48,068 bases of DNA from Lutibacter maritimus (GTDB taxonomy: Bacteria; Bacteroidota; Bacteroidia; Flavobacteriales; Flavobacteriaceae). Positions 17,020 to 25,016 of this stretch are shown here, one piece after another. The position numbers were made by a program, and so were the translations under genes. The notes beneath the pieces were generated by a model, which did not search any database, was not told where the DNA came from, and worked only from the letters and a program-made list of their open reading frames with translations. Positions within the stretch are counted from its first letter, which is position 1. Each line of letters begins with the position of its first letter. Location of the stretch: contig NZ_FOZP01000005.1 in NCBI RefSeq assembly GCF_900116115.1, positions 297,680 to 345,747 on the forward strand. The letters are read 5' to 3'.

Positions 17020-18000
17020 ATGGCGCTCAATAAAAAAGTAAATGTTATTGTTTTAACCTATAATCAAGAGGGAATTATTACACAAACAATAGAGAGTATT
17101 GTTAGCCAAGAAACTGCATTTAATTTTGATATTATAATTGGAGAGGATGGTAGTACAGATAGCACCTTAAATATTATTTTAAACCTTCAAAAAAAATACT
17201 CAAATAAAATTAGAATTATTTCTTCAAATAGAAACAGAGGAATGTACGCTAATTTTTTAAATTGTATAAAGCAATTAGATGCTGAGTTTATTGCAATTTG
17301 TGATGGTGATGATTATTGGGTTGATTCGAAAAAATTACAAAAGCAGATTGATTTTTTGGATAAAAATAAAGATTTTAGTTTGGTTGGAACTTTATGTAAA
17401 TACCTAGATGTAGCAACTAATAAATTTAAAGAGCCTAATGTTTTTAATGAAAAGTATAGAGAATATACATTTCAAGAAATTTTATCAAAAAACCCTTTTA
17501 CTACATCAACAGTAGTTTACAGAAAATTTTTGTTAGATGATTTTTTAAAATTTTACAACCAAAATAATAATCACTTAAATAGTTTTTTAGATTATACATT
17601 ATGGATATATTTTTCATATAAATCCAAATGTGCTATTTTAAATAATATAACTACTGTATACAGACTTTCGCCAACTAATTTTTCTCAAAATCCAGCATTA
17701 ATTAAGCGTTGGGAATTTCAATTGTATTTTTACAATCAATTTAAATTTTATATTGCTGCACTACCAAAAATCAGTCAAATAACAATTAATAAAGCCACTT
17801 ATTGTAAAGCAAAACAATTGTATATATTAGCGCTTTATAATTCTGATGATGCTATTTTAGCAGAGTTTGAAGCTGTATTTTTAAAGCAAAGAGATTATGT
17901 AAGGTACTTTTTATTGAAATTTTCAAGAACCTTTCCGCAGATTATAATTTTAGCTAAAAACTATGAAAAACTTATAATAAAGATTAATTTTAAAAAATGA
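17020..18000 (+). CDS. Glycosyltransferase family 2
   Basis: The protein has 326 residues. The N-terminal GT-A fold contains VNVIVLTYNQEGIITQTIES, then IIGEDGSTDST (about 46-56) and the metal-binding region AICDGDDYWVD (about 91-101). It adds a sugar to a growing surface glycan; donor and acceptor cannot be told from sequence. The C-terminal third lacks clear membrane helices. It is divergent from the GT4 gene (144-bp gap) and its stop codon overlaps the next gene's start by 4 bp (ATGA), which indicates translational coupling. Confidence 0.88.
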   Translation: MALNKKVNVIVLTYNQEGIITQTIESIVSQETAFNFDIIIGEDGSTDSTLNIILNLQKKYSNKIRIISSNRNRGMYANFLNCIKQLDAEFIAICDGDDYWVDSKKLQKQIDFLDKNKDFSLVGTLCKYLDVATNKFKEPNVFNEKYREYTFQEILSKNPFTTSTVVYRKFLLDDFLKFYNQNNNHLNSFLDYTLWIYFSYKSKCAILNNITTVYRLSPTNFSQNPALIKRWEFQLYFYNQFKFYIAALPKISQITINKATYCKAKQLYILALYNSDDAILAEFEAVFLKQRDYVRYFLLKFSRTFPQIIILAKNYEKLIIKINFKK

Positions 18001-18680
18001 ACAACATCAAACACATATTTTTTGATTTAGATCACACACTGTGGGATTTTGAAACCAATTCAGATATTGCCTTTGCAGCCATTTTTAAAAAATATGGCGT
18101 AAATACCAGTTTAGATAAATTTTTAAATTATTACCGTAATATCAACGAAAATTACTGGAAATTATACCGAGAAGAACGTATTACTAAAGAAGAATTACGA
18201 ATTGGAAGATTAAGAGATGCTTTTGCTAAAATTAAATACCAAGTAGATATGGATTTAATTGACAATTTATCGGTTGATTATATTGAGTACCTTCCCAAAA
18301 ACAATCAACTTTTTGATGGTACGTTTGAAATTTTAGAGCATTTAAAACCAAATTATAAAATGCACATTATTACCAATGGTTTTAATGAAGTGCAATTTAA
18401 AAAAATTGAAAATTCGGGTTTAACTAAATATTTTGATAAAACTATTACCTCAGAAGAAGCTGGTGTAAAAAAACCAAACCCAATTATTTTTCAATACGCT
18501 TTACAACAAACCAATGCATTACCATCAGAATCTATTATGATTGGAGACAATTGGGAAGCTGATATTATGGGAGCAAAAAATGTTGGATTTGATGTAATTT
18601 ATTGTAATTTTAATGCAAAACCTGTTAGTGAAAATATAAAATCAGTATCAAAATTAATAGAAATAAAACAATACTTATAA
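17997..18680 (+). CDS. yjjG: YjjG-type HAD pyrimidine nucleotidase
   Basis: The protein has 227 residues, the usual length of the YjjG family. HAD motifs: FFDLDHTLWDFE (nucleophile Asp near 10, acid Asp near 12), IITNGF (motif II), KKPNPIIF (motif III Lys) and IGDNWEADIMGA (motif IV). YjjG dephosphorylates nucleoside monophosphates, including non-canonical pyrimidine nucleotides such as 5-fluoro-dUMP, and so cleans the nucleotide pool. The 4-bp overlap with the GT2 gene shows it is in that operon, though the jobs need not be linked. Confidence 0.85.
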   Translation: MNNIKHIFFDLDHTLWDFETNSDIAFAAIFKKYGVNTSLDKFLNYYRNINENYWKLYREERITKEELRIGRLRDAFAKIKYQVDMDLIDNLSVDYIEYLPKNNQLFDGTFEILEHLKPNYKMHIITNGFNEVQFKKIENSGLTKYFDKTITSEEAGVKKPNPIIFQYALQQTNALPSESIMIGDNWEADIMGAKNVGFDVIYCNFNAKPVSENIKSVSKLIEIKQYL

Positions 18681-18681
18681 T

Positions 18682-19602
18682 ATGAAAAAAACTTTCTTTA
18701 TTGTAACGCTTATGCTGGTTTTTACAACCATAAGTTTTGCACAAAAAAACAATATTAATGGTTACAAATACATTCTTGTACCTAATCAATATGAATTTCA
18801 AAAAAGTAAAGACGCCTATCAAGTAAATTCATTAACCAAATTTTTATTTAACAGAGCAGGTTTCACTGTTTTTATGACTGATGATAAAATACCAGCTGAA
18901 ATGGCAAATAATGCTTGTATGGCTCTAAAAGCTATTGTAGTTAATAATTCTGGTTTATTAAGTACCAAAATGCAAATAAAACTTGTTGACTGTTATAACA
19001 ATATTGTATACTTAACTGATGAAGTTTCTTCGCGTGAAAAAGATTATAAAAAAGCATACCATGAAGCTATTAGAGAAGCTTTTGAAGAAATTGAAAATTT
19101 AAATTATAGTTATCAATCTGCCACTCCTGTAAAAGAGGAATTAAAAACAGTTGAAAAAGAACTTCAAAAACCCATTGTAAAAGAAGTAGTTGAAGCTATT
19201 GATAATATTCAAGAAGTAAAAATAATTGAAGAAAAAAAGCTAGTTGAAGAAAAGTTGGAAAAGGCCAAAGTTGAAGATAAAATTGAAAAGAAGAAAAAAA
19301 CAATAAAACCGCTTCAAGAAGAAATTAAAGAAATTGAAATAAAACCAATACTTACCATTGAAGGTAATTATGAAGTAGAGAAGTGGGGTAGCTGTAAAAT
19401 TTCAAAATCAGAAGAAGGCTACGCATTTACAGCTGGTGATGAAAACTTTGAGTTTGCTGTAGTATATCCAACTTCCAAATCAACAATTTTTATTATTAAA
19501 TATGCGGCGTATAAACAACCTCAAATGTTAGAGTTAAGCGCAGATGGTAATTTAAAAGTTGATAGTCCAACAGGAATAAAAACATATAAAAGAGTGCGTT
19601 AG
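18682..19602 (+). CDS. Exported protein of unknown function with a coiled-coil middle
   Basis: The protein has 306 residues. The signal peptide MKKTFFIVTLMLVFTTISFAQ is followed by a conserved-looking N-domain (NGYKYILVPNQYEFQ, KFLFNRAGFTVF, about 25-150). A charged Glu/Lys region (about 155-215) should form a coiled coil. A short beta-rich C-domain ends the protein (about 220-306). I do not recognise a named domain. It begins 1 bp after the preceding stop, so it is in the same operon. Its own stop overlaps the rarA stop by 4 bp on the opposite strand. Confidence 0.7.
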   Translation: MKKTFFIVTLMLVFTTISFAQKNNINGYKYILVPNQYEFQKSKDAYQVNSLTKFLFNRAGFTVFMTDDKIPAEMANNACMALKAIVVNNSGLLSTKMQIKLVDCYNNIVYLTDEVSSREKDYKKAYHEAIREAFEEIENLNYSYQSATPVKEELKTVEKELQKPIVKEVVEAIDNIQEVKIIEEKKLVEEKLEKAKVEDKIEKKKKTIKPLQEEIKEIEIKPILTIEGNYEVEKWGSCKISKSEEGYAFTAGDENFEFAVVYPTSKSTIFIIKYAAYKQPQMLELSADGNLKVDSPTGIKTYKRVR

Positions 19603-20873
19603 TAATTGTATTTACTTTTCCACAATTTTTTTAAAAACTCACGAATACTATATTCTCTGGCATTATTTCCAGGTTCATATAGTTTCGTGTTTTTTATTTC
19701 ATCTGGTAAAAATTCTTGTTCGGCAAAGTTATTCTCATAACTGTGTGCATATTTATAATCTTTGCCATAATCTAATTCTTTCATTAATTTGGTAGGTGCA
19801 TTTCTTAAATGTAACGGAACCGATAAATCGCCCGTTTCACGAACCAAAGCTTGCGCTTTTCCAATAGCTTCATAACTAGCATTACTTTTTGCTGAAGTTG
19901 CTAAATACACTGCGCATTGACTCAAAATTATTCTTGATTCAGGCCAACCAATGGTATTTACTGCCTGAAACGTATTGTTTGCCATAATCAAGGCTGTTGG
20001 ATTGGCATTTCCAATATCTTCACTAGCTAAAATAAGCAAACGTCTTGCAATAAATTTAGCATCTTCACCGCCTTCAATCATACGTGCTAACCAATATACA
20101 GCCCCATTGGGATCGCTTCCTCTAATCGATTTTATAAAGGCAGAAATTATATCATAATGTTGCTCGCCGGTTTTATCATACAACACCGTATTTTTCTGAA
20201 TTTTAGAAAGCACCATTTCATTGGTAATTGCAATGGGCTCATCTTCGCTATTTACAACCAATTCAAAAATGTTCAACAATTTACGCGCATCACCACCTGA
20301 TATGCGCAATAAAGCTTCTGTTTCCTCAATTTTAATATTTTTTTTAGCAATAAACGCATCAGTTTTTATAGCGCGTTCTAACAATGCTTCTAAATCAGAT
20401 TTACTAAACGAATTTAAAATATACACTTGGCAACGAGATAGGAGTGCGGGTATAACCTCAAAACTTGGGTTTTCGGTAGTTGCACCAATTAAAGTAACCC
20501 AGCCTTTTTCAACAGCACCCAATAATGAATCTTGTTGAGATTTGCTAAATCTATGAATCTCATCAATAAATAGAATAGGATTTTTGGTTGTAAATAAACC
20601 GCCACTTTGTTTTGCTTTATCAATAACATCGCGCACATCTTTAACACCTGAATTAATAGCACTTAAACTATAAAACGGACGTTTAGATTCCTGCGCAATA
20701 ATATTAGCCAAGGTAGTTTTGCCAATTCCAGGAGGTCCCCAAAGAATTAAAGATGGAATAATACCGCGTTTAATATGTTGCGTTAACGCACCATTTTTAC
20801 CAACTAAATGTTGTTGACTAATATAGTCTTCTAAACATTTTGGTCTAATACGTTCTGCTAATGGTTCATTCAT
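19599..20873 (-). CDS. rarA: Replication-associated recombination ATPase RarA (MgsA/WRNIP1)
   Basis: The protein has 424 residues. The AAA+ core has Walker A GPPGIGKTT (about 46-54), Walker B ILFIDEIHRF (about 95-104), and a sensor 1-type TTENPSFE. The C-terminal part (GEQHYDIISAFIKSIRGSDP, ARMIEGGEDAKFIARRL) is the tetramerisation and MgsA region. RarA acts at stalled replication forks, interacts with SSB, and helps restart replication. The length is near the usual 430. The MNEPLAERIRPK start fits the family start. It faces an exported-protein gene with overlapping stop codons. Confidence 0.95.
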   Translation of the reverse strand: MNEPLAERIRPKCLEDYISQQHLVGKNGALTQHIKRGIIPSLILWGPPGIGKTTLANIIAQESKRPFYSLSAINSGVKDVRDVIDKAKQSGGLFTTKNPILFIDEIHRFSKSQQDSLLGAVEKGWVTLIGATTENPSFEVIPALLSRCQVYILNSFSKSDLEALLERAIKTDAFIAKKNIKIEETEALLRISGGDARKLLNIFELVVNSEDEPIAITNEMVLSKIQKNTVLYDKTGEQHYDIISAFIKSIRGSDPNGAVYWLARMIEGGEDAKFIARRLLILASEDIGNANPTALIMANNTFQAVNTIGWPESRIILSQCAVYLATSAKSNASYEAIGKAQALVRETGDLSVPLHLRNAPTKLMKELDYGKDYKYAHSYENNFAEQEFLPDEIKNTKLYEPGNNAREYSIREFLKKLWKSKYNY

Positions 20874-20901
20874 ACTGTAAAAATAATAATAAAAATGCTT
20901 T

Positions 20902-20994
20902 GGGCGTTACACTGCATTACATTTGTGTCGGGCTATACGTTAAATCTTTTTTATAAAAAATAAAAAAGGATAACACTGCTATCCCTAACGTATA
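20902..20994. repeat. Imperfect inverted repeat between rarA and the rhomboid gene
   Basis: TATACGTTA (20934-20942) and TAACGTATA (20986-20994) are perfect 9-bp arms. Inside them ATCTTTTTTAT can pair with ATAAAAAAGGAT, and GGATA (20968-20972) can pair with TATCC (20980-20984). The block, with GGGCGTTAC, TGTCGGGCTATACGTT and CTGCTATCCCTAACG, looks like an intergenic repeat I have met in Flavobacteriaceae genomes. That last point is memory, not a search. Confidence 0.6.
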
Positions 20995-21034
20995 TAATTT
21001 CTTAAATTTAACATTCAAACAAATAAATGCATCA

Positions 21035-21700
21035 ATGTCAGATAATCAATTTAAAACTAAAAAAGGAACTTTTATAATTCCAATTTTAGCATTGTTAGCT
21101 ATATGGGTAGTATATATAATTGAAATTGGTTTTGGTTTTAATTTTAATAAGTTTGGAATTTACCCTAATAATATAATAGGATTGCGGGGAATATTGTTTT
21201 CACCTTTTATACATGCCGATATAAAACATCTATTAAATAATTCAGTTCCATTGTTTGTAATGTTATGTAGCCTTTATTATTTCTATCATAAAATTGCAAC
21301 TAAAGTATTAGTACTTGGCACTTTAGTTTTAGGATTTTTAACGTGGTTTATAGCCCGTCCAGCAAATCATATTGGTGCAAGTGGTGTTATTTATTTTTTA
21401 GTAAGTTTTATTTTTTTTAGTGGAATTTTCCGAAAATATTATCGTTTAATTGCACTTTCTTTAGCAGTAGTATTTCTATATGGAAGTATGATTTGGTATG
21501 TATTACCCATTGAGGAAAGCATTTCTTGGGAAGGTCATTTATCAGGATTTATAACAGGTTTGGTATTTACAATACTCTTCAAAAAAGTAGGCCCACAACC
21601 TGAAATTTTTGAATTCACCCCTAATGAAGAATTTGAGAATTTATTTGATGAAAACGGAAATTATATTCCGCCTGAAGAATTTCAACAACCAGAAGATTAA
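21035..21700 (+). CDS. Rhomboid family intramembrane serine protease
   Basis: The protein has 221 residues and about six membrane helices. Motifs fit an active rhomboid: HADIKHLLNNSVPLFV (Asn/His region in the second helix), GASGVIYFLV with the catalytic Ser near 115, and EGHLSGFITG with the catalytic His near 168. It cleaves membrane-anchored substrates within the lipid bilayer. Substrates in Bacteroidota are mostly unknown. The tail (about 195-221) is acidic and soluble. A strong hairpin terminator follows at 21721-21759. Confidence 0.9.
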   Translation: MSDNQFKTKKGTFIIPILALLAIWVVYIIEIGFGFNFNKFGIYPNNIIGLRGILFSPFIHADIKHLLNNSVPLFVMLCSLYYFYHKIATKVLVLGTLVLGFLTWFIARPANHIGASGVIYFLVSFIFFSGIFRKYYRLIALSLAVVFLYGSMIWYVLPIEESISWEGHLSGFITGLVFTILFKKVGPQPEIFEFTPNEEFENLFDENGNYIPPEEFQQPED

Positions 21701-21720
21701 ATAACGTTACAGAAATATAA

Positions 21721-21766
21721 AAAAGTTGCACAACTAATTTTAATAGTTGTGCAACTTTTGTTTTTT
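21721..21766 (+). terminator. Rho-independent terminator of the rhomboid gene
   Basis: A perfect 16-bp stem, AAAAGTTGCACAACTA with its complement at 21744-21759, a 7-base loop, then a T-rich tract (TTTTGTTTTTT). Confidence 0.88.
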
Positions 21767-21797
21767 GTTGTACAGCTAATTTCAAAAGCTGTACAAC
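21767..21797. terminator. Second hairpin between the rhomboid gene and rlmB
   Basis: GTTGTACAGCT (21767-21777) pairs perfectly with AGCTGTACAAC (21787-21797) around a 9-base loop. It is a diverged copy of the hairpin just upstream. It lies 8 bp beyond the rlmB stop on the minus strand and could end rlmB transcripts, though no clear T-tract follows on that strand. Confidence 0.6.
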
Positions 21798-21805
21798 TAA
21801 AAATA

Positions 21806-22552
21806 TTATAATTTAATACGTTGTCTTGTTGCTTCGTATAAAATTGCACCACAAGCTACAGAAACATTTAACGATGCTATTTCACCTAGCAAAGGCAACT
21901 TAGCTTTATGTTCTACTATTTTTAAAATAGATGGATTAATACCTCTATCTTCTGATCCCATAATAATGGCAGTAGGTAAGGTTAAATCAATATCGTAAAT
22001 AAGTTGTTCTGTTTTTTCAGTAGCCGCTACTATTTGAATAGCTTCGGCTTGTAATTGAAAAACAGCATCTTTTATATGATCTACTTTACATACAGGAACT
22101 TTAAACGCTGCACCTGCAGAAGTTTTAATGGCATCAGCACTTACCGGCGCATTTCCCTGTTTTTGAATAATAATTCCATCTACACCTGTACATTCAGCGG
22201 TTCTAATAATAGCACCAAAATTACGTACGTCTGAAACTTTATCTAATAATAAAAATAAGGGTGTGCTAGTTTTTTCTAATGTTTCGGTTATTAAATCTTC
22301 TAGATCAACAAAATCAATTGCTGAAGTTTGTGCTACTACACCTTGGTGATTACTGTTTTTAGAGAGTCTATTTAATTTTTCAATAGGCACAAAACTGCTT
22401 GCAATATTGTGTGATTTGATTAAAGTATTTAATTCTGAAAATAACGGACTGTTTAGATCTTTTTGTAAAAAAACTTTACCTATAGTTTTACCAGAATTAA
22501 TAGCTTCTATTACAGCTCTTATACCAAATATTTTTGAGACTTCGTTTTCCAT
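21806..22552 (-). CDS. rlmB: 23S rRNA (guanosine-2'-O-)-methyltransferase RlmB, SPOUT family
   Basis: The frame extends to 22591, but those codons run into the terminator of the neighbouring operon. The ATG at 22552 gives MENEVSKIFGIRAVIEA, the normal family start, and 248 residues. An N-terminal substrate-binding domain is followed by the SPOUT knot with three TrmH/SpoU motifs: SDVRNFGAIIRTAEC, IIMGSEDRGINPSIL and LNVSVACGAILYEA. RlmB methylates G2251 (E. coli numbering) in the peptidyl-transferase P loop. A TACATTTG box lies 4 bases before the ATG, hinting at a leaderless or nearly leaderless mRNA. Confidence 0.92.
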   Translation of the reverse strand: MENEVSKIFGIRAVIEAINSGKTIGKVFLQKDLNSPLFSELNTLIKSHNIASSFVPIEKLNRLSKNSNHQGVVAQTSAIDFVDLEDLITETLEKTSTPLFLLLDKVSDVRNFGAIIRTAECTGVDGIIIQKQGNAPVSADAIKTSAGAAFKVPVCKVDHIKDAVFQLQAEAIQIVAATEKTEQLIYDIDLTLPTAIIMGSEDRGINPSILKIVEHKAKLPLLGEIASLNVSVACGAILYEATRQRIKL

Positions 22553-22556
22553 GCTG

Positions 22557-22564
22557 CAAATGTA
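22557..22564 (-). promoter_or_regulatory. -7 element of rlmB, almost abutting the start codon
   Basis: CAAATGTA on the plus strand reads TACATTTG on the minus strand and ends 4 bases before the rlmB ATG. The transcript would begin at or next to the start codon. No good TTG lies at the -33 position. Confidence 0.5.
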
Positions 22565-22580
22565 GGTATATTGTTTGAAT

Positions 22581-22609
22581 AAAAAAACCACCTCAATTGA
22601 GGTGGTTTT
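22581..22609 (-). terminator. Terminator of the susC-susD-lipoprotein operon
   Basis: On the minus strand the palindrome AAAACCACCTCAA/TTGAGGTGGTTTT (22584-22609) is followed by more T residues, a classic intrinsic terminator 43 bp after the lipoprotein stop. It overlaps the upstream extension of rlmB and supports the shorter rlmB start. Confidence 0.9.
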
Positions 22610-22651
22610 AAAATTAAATACTATTTAATTTAATTTTTTTGTAAAAATATT

Positions 22652-23491
22652 TTACTGTTTTGTCATTTTAACAACTCTACTACCTCCAAAACATCCAATA
22701 CTAACACAACGTTTGAACTCTAAATTTAAAGAAAAATCACAAGAGTTGTATGTTGATTGTTCAGGTGTTAAAGTTGTAGCCCAAACTGGCCCATATGTAG
22801 AGTGATTGTATATGTAATAATTTGCATCTCCTGCATATGTAATTGTTGGGTTAACAACGTCTGTACTTAATACAATTAATACTTCATCATCTCCATATCC
22901 ATCGATATTTGTTAATAATAATGAATTTGGTAATGGACCTAGTTCAACTGTAGCTGTTAAAGGATTTGCAAATCTTGCATTTACAGCTGTGTACGTTCCA
23001 ACAAAACCATTAAGATCAAGAGAACAAACAGCTTGAAGTGTAATAGCTGCTAAATTAGATTCAGATACACTTTCTGATGATGAATCAATTTTTAAAACTA
23101 AAGTTTTAGCATCAAAAGGATCAAGATTAGCAGTGTTTACATTTATTACAGCATCAACTGACATTTCACCAGCTGGAATTGTAAAAGTAGTAGCTGCTAA
23201 ACTATATTCAACACCAGATGTTGCTGTTGAACTTGGGTCAGCGCTTATTGTTATATCAACAGGCTCATTAAGTGGTTTGTTTTTACCTCCAATAATAGTT
23301 ATAGCTACATTGTAAGGAGTAACAGAACCATCTTTAATGAAGTTAGCTGTAACACTTGGCTTTTCAAATTGAGCCAAGATTGGACCTTTACCAAAGTCGG
23401 TTTTTTCATCATCTAATAGACATGAACTTACTGTAAAACTAGCAAGTAACACAACTATAAAGAAATTTAATTTAATTCTTGTTTTTTTCAT
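22652..23491 (-). CDS. Outer-membrane-type lipoprotein of a SusCD locus
   Basis: The protein has 279 residues. The signal peptide ends in a lipobox (ASFTVSSC, Cys near 24) followed by LLDDEKTD, so it is lipid-anchored and probably reaches the surface. Residues 40-150 look like an Ig/Calx-beta-type fold (NVAITIIGGKNKPLNEPVDI, AGEMSVDAVINVN). The C-terminal domain (about 155-279) has VCSLDLNGFVGTYTAV and paired Cys near the end (CVSIGCFGG). It lies 14 bp after susD in the same direction and likely binds the same nutrient, which is inferred from position. Third genes of this kind are common in peptide or glycan uptake loci. Confidence 0.78.
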   Translation of the reverse strand: MKKTRIKLNFFIVVLLASFTVSSCLLDDEKTDFGKGPILAQFEKPSVTANFIKDGSVTPYNVAITIIGGKNKPLNEPVDITISADPSSTATSGVEYSLAATTFTIPAGEMSVDAVINVNTANLDPFDAKTLVLKIDSSSESVSESNLAAITLQAVCSLDLNGFVGTYTAVNARFANPLTATVELGPLPNSLLLTNIDGYGDDEVLIVLSTDVVNPTITYAGDANYYIYNHSTYGPVWATTLTPEQSTYNSCDFSLNLEFKRCVSIGCFGGSRVVKMTKQ

Positions 23492-23505
23492 GATTTACTT
23501 ATTTT

Positions 23506-25002
23506 TTATTTCCAAAATGGCGCTTTAGTAAACGCATCTTGATTAGTTAGCGTAGGAACATTGGCAGAATTTCTTGCAATCTCAGAAGCAGGATATAATA
23601 ATCTTACTGGTCTAACACCACCTGATTCAGCAGGAATTGGTAAACCAGCAGGGTAACCTGTTCTTGTGTATTCAACCCATAATTCTATAGAAGAATTTCC
23701 ATTTAAAGCTACCCATTTTTGAGTAATTATGGCTTCTATTTTATTTGGTGATGCATCCCAAGAAACATTAGGTAAAGCTTGAGAATAGTACGTTTGAGCA
23801 GCAGTTACTGCATTTGGAACACCTAAAGTTGCAAATGAAGCTTCAATTGCTTCGTTGTATAAATCTTTAGCATTTCCAGTTGTAATATACCCTCTTTGAA
23901 CCGCTTCAGCTTGTAATAATAAACATTCAGCAAGTAACATAATATTTTGATCTTGGTCATGAGATACTAATAACCCAGGTCCAACTTTAGATAAATCATT
24001 TGAAGTAAATCCAGTACCTGGTAACGTTGTTGATTGGTACACTCCTTTATAAGCACCACCAGTAGCTGCAGGTGCATATAAACGTTCTCTTCTAGGGTCA
24101 TCAGTACCTGTTAAATAATTAATGGTATAATCAGATGCAACAGTATAATCACCTCTATCAGTTTGACTATTTGTAGATGGATTTCTAAAGAATCCATAAA
24201 AAGGACTTTGTTTATCTGTATTGTCAGAATATCCAGGATTTGCAGTTACGTCTTCTGTAATATAACCAGCACCATTTGCATCAATTTTTGCAATTTCAGC
24301 TTTAATGTATGCATCTTGTCCAGTGTTACTTAAACGTACTAACATTCTTAATTTAATTGAGTTTGCAAACTGAGCCCATCTGTTCATGTCACCACCAAAA
24401 ATTACATCTTGAGATGCAGGATCTTCAGCGTTTCCAGGTAAATTTAAAGCTAATTCAGCAGCAGCTGTTAACTCATCAATTACTTGTGTGTATACTGTTT
24501 CAGCATCATCATATTTAGGTGTTGTGTTTGCACCTCTTAAATTTGCTTCAGTATAAGGAATATCACCGTAAATATCTACTAAATATTGGTATTGAAAACC
24601 TTTTATTGTTTTTGCAATAGCTCTATAAGCGCTATAATCAACAGCACCTGTAGCATCTTCGTAATTTTCAATATATGTAAGGTTTTTGAAAATAGCTACA
24701 TATGATGTTTCAAATATTCCAGTATTAAACGTAGTTGTTATGTTATATCTAGGGTAATCTTGGTTTGCTGACCAGTTTGATGGTGTAGCCCAGTTATACA
24801 TAAAAAATTGTCCAACATACGTCATAGTTCTTGCATTTAAAGCAGCAAAATCTGTTTGAGCCACTGGTAATGTTAAACTTGGCGTAGATATAGATGGATC
24901 ATTTGGATTGTCGTTGACATCCAAGAAATCACTACAGCTTACCGTCATTATCACAATGGACAATGCTAGTAAGGTAGATTTTATTAATTTAATTGTTTTC
25001 AT
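23506..25002 (-). CDS. SusD/RagB-like nutrient-binding outer-membrane lipoprotein
   Basis: The protein has 498 residues. It has a lipoprotein signal (IVIMTVSCSDFLD, Cys near 23) and then DVNDNPNDPSISTPSLTLP, a start typical of the SusD-like_2 family. TPR-rich helical sequence follows, with YQYLVDIYGDIPYTEANLRG and the C-terminal IITQKWVALNGNSSIELWVEYTRTG, family hallmarks. SusD proteins form the lid over the SusC channel and capture the substrate. The substrate is unknown: no glycoside hydrolase, sulfatase, peptidase or sigma/anti-sigma pair lies in this window. It starts 14 bp after the susC stop. Confidence 0.93.
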   Translation of the reverse strand: MKTIKLIKSTLLALSIVIMTVSCSDFLDVNDNPNDPSISTPSLTLPVAQTDFAALNARTMTYVGQFFMYNWATPSNWSANQDYPRYNITTTFNTGIFETSYVAIFKNLTYIENYEDATGAVDYSAYRAIAKTIKGFQYQYLVDIYGDIPYTEANLRGANTTPKYDDAETVYTQVIDELTAAAELALNLPGNAEDPASQDVIFGGDMNRWAQFANSIKLRMLVRLSNTGQDAYIKAEIAKIDANGAGYITEDVTANPGYSDNTDKQSPFYGFFRNPSTNSQTDRGDYTVASDYTINYLTGTDDPRRERLYAPAATGGAYKGVYQSTTLPGTGFTSNDLSKVGPGLLVSHDQDQNIMLLAECLLLQAEAVQRGYITTGNAKDLYNEAIEASFATLGVPNAVTAAQTYYSQALPNVSWDASPNKIEAIITQKWVALNGNSSIELWVEYTRTGYPAGLPIPAESGGVRPVRLLYPASEIARNSANVPTLTNQDAFTKAPFWK

Positions 25003-25016
25003 AAGTTATGTTTTTT

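Noticed and set aside
20917..20926. TACATTTG-like box inside the rarA-rhomboid gap as a promoter
   Set aside because: It matches -7 but lies inside the repeat element, more than 100 bases from the rhomboid start, with no TTG at the right distance.
22553..22591. Thirteen extra N-terminal codons for RlmB
   Set aside because: They would run over the terminator of the susCD operon and the -7 box; homologues begin with a short tail before FGIRAVIEA.
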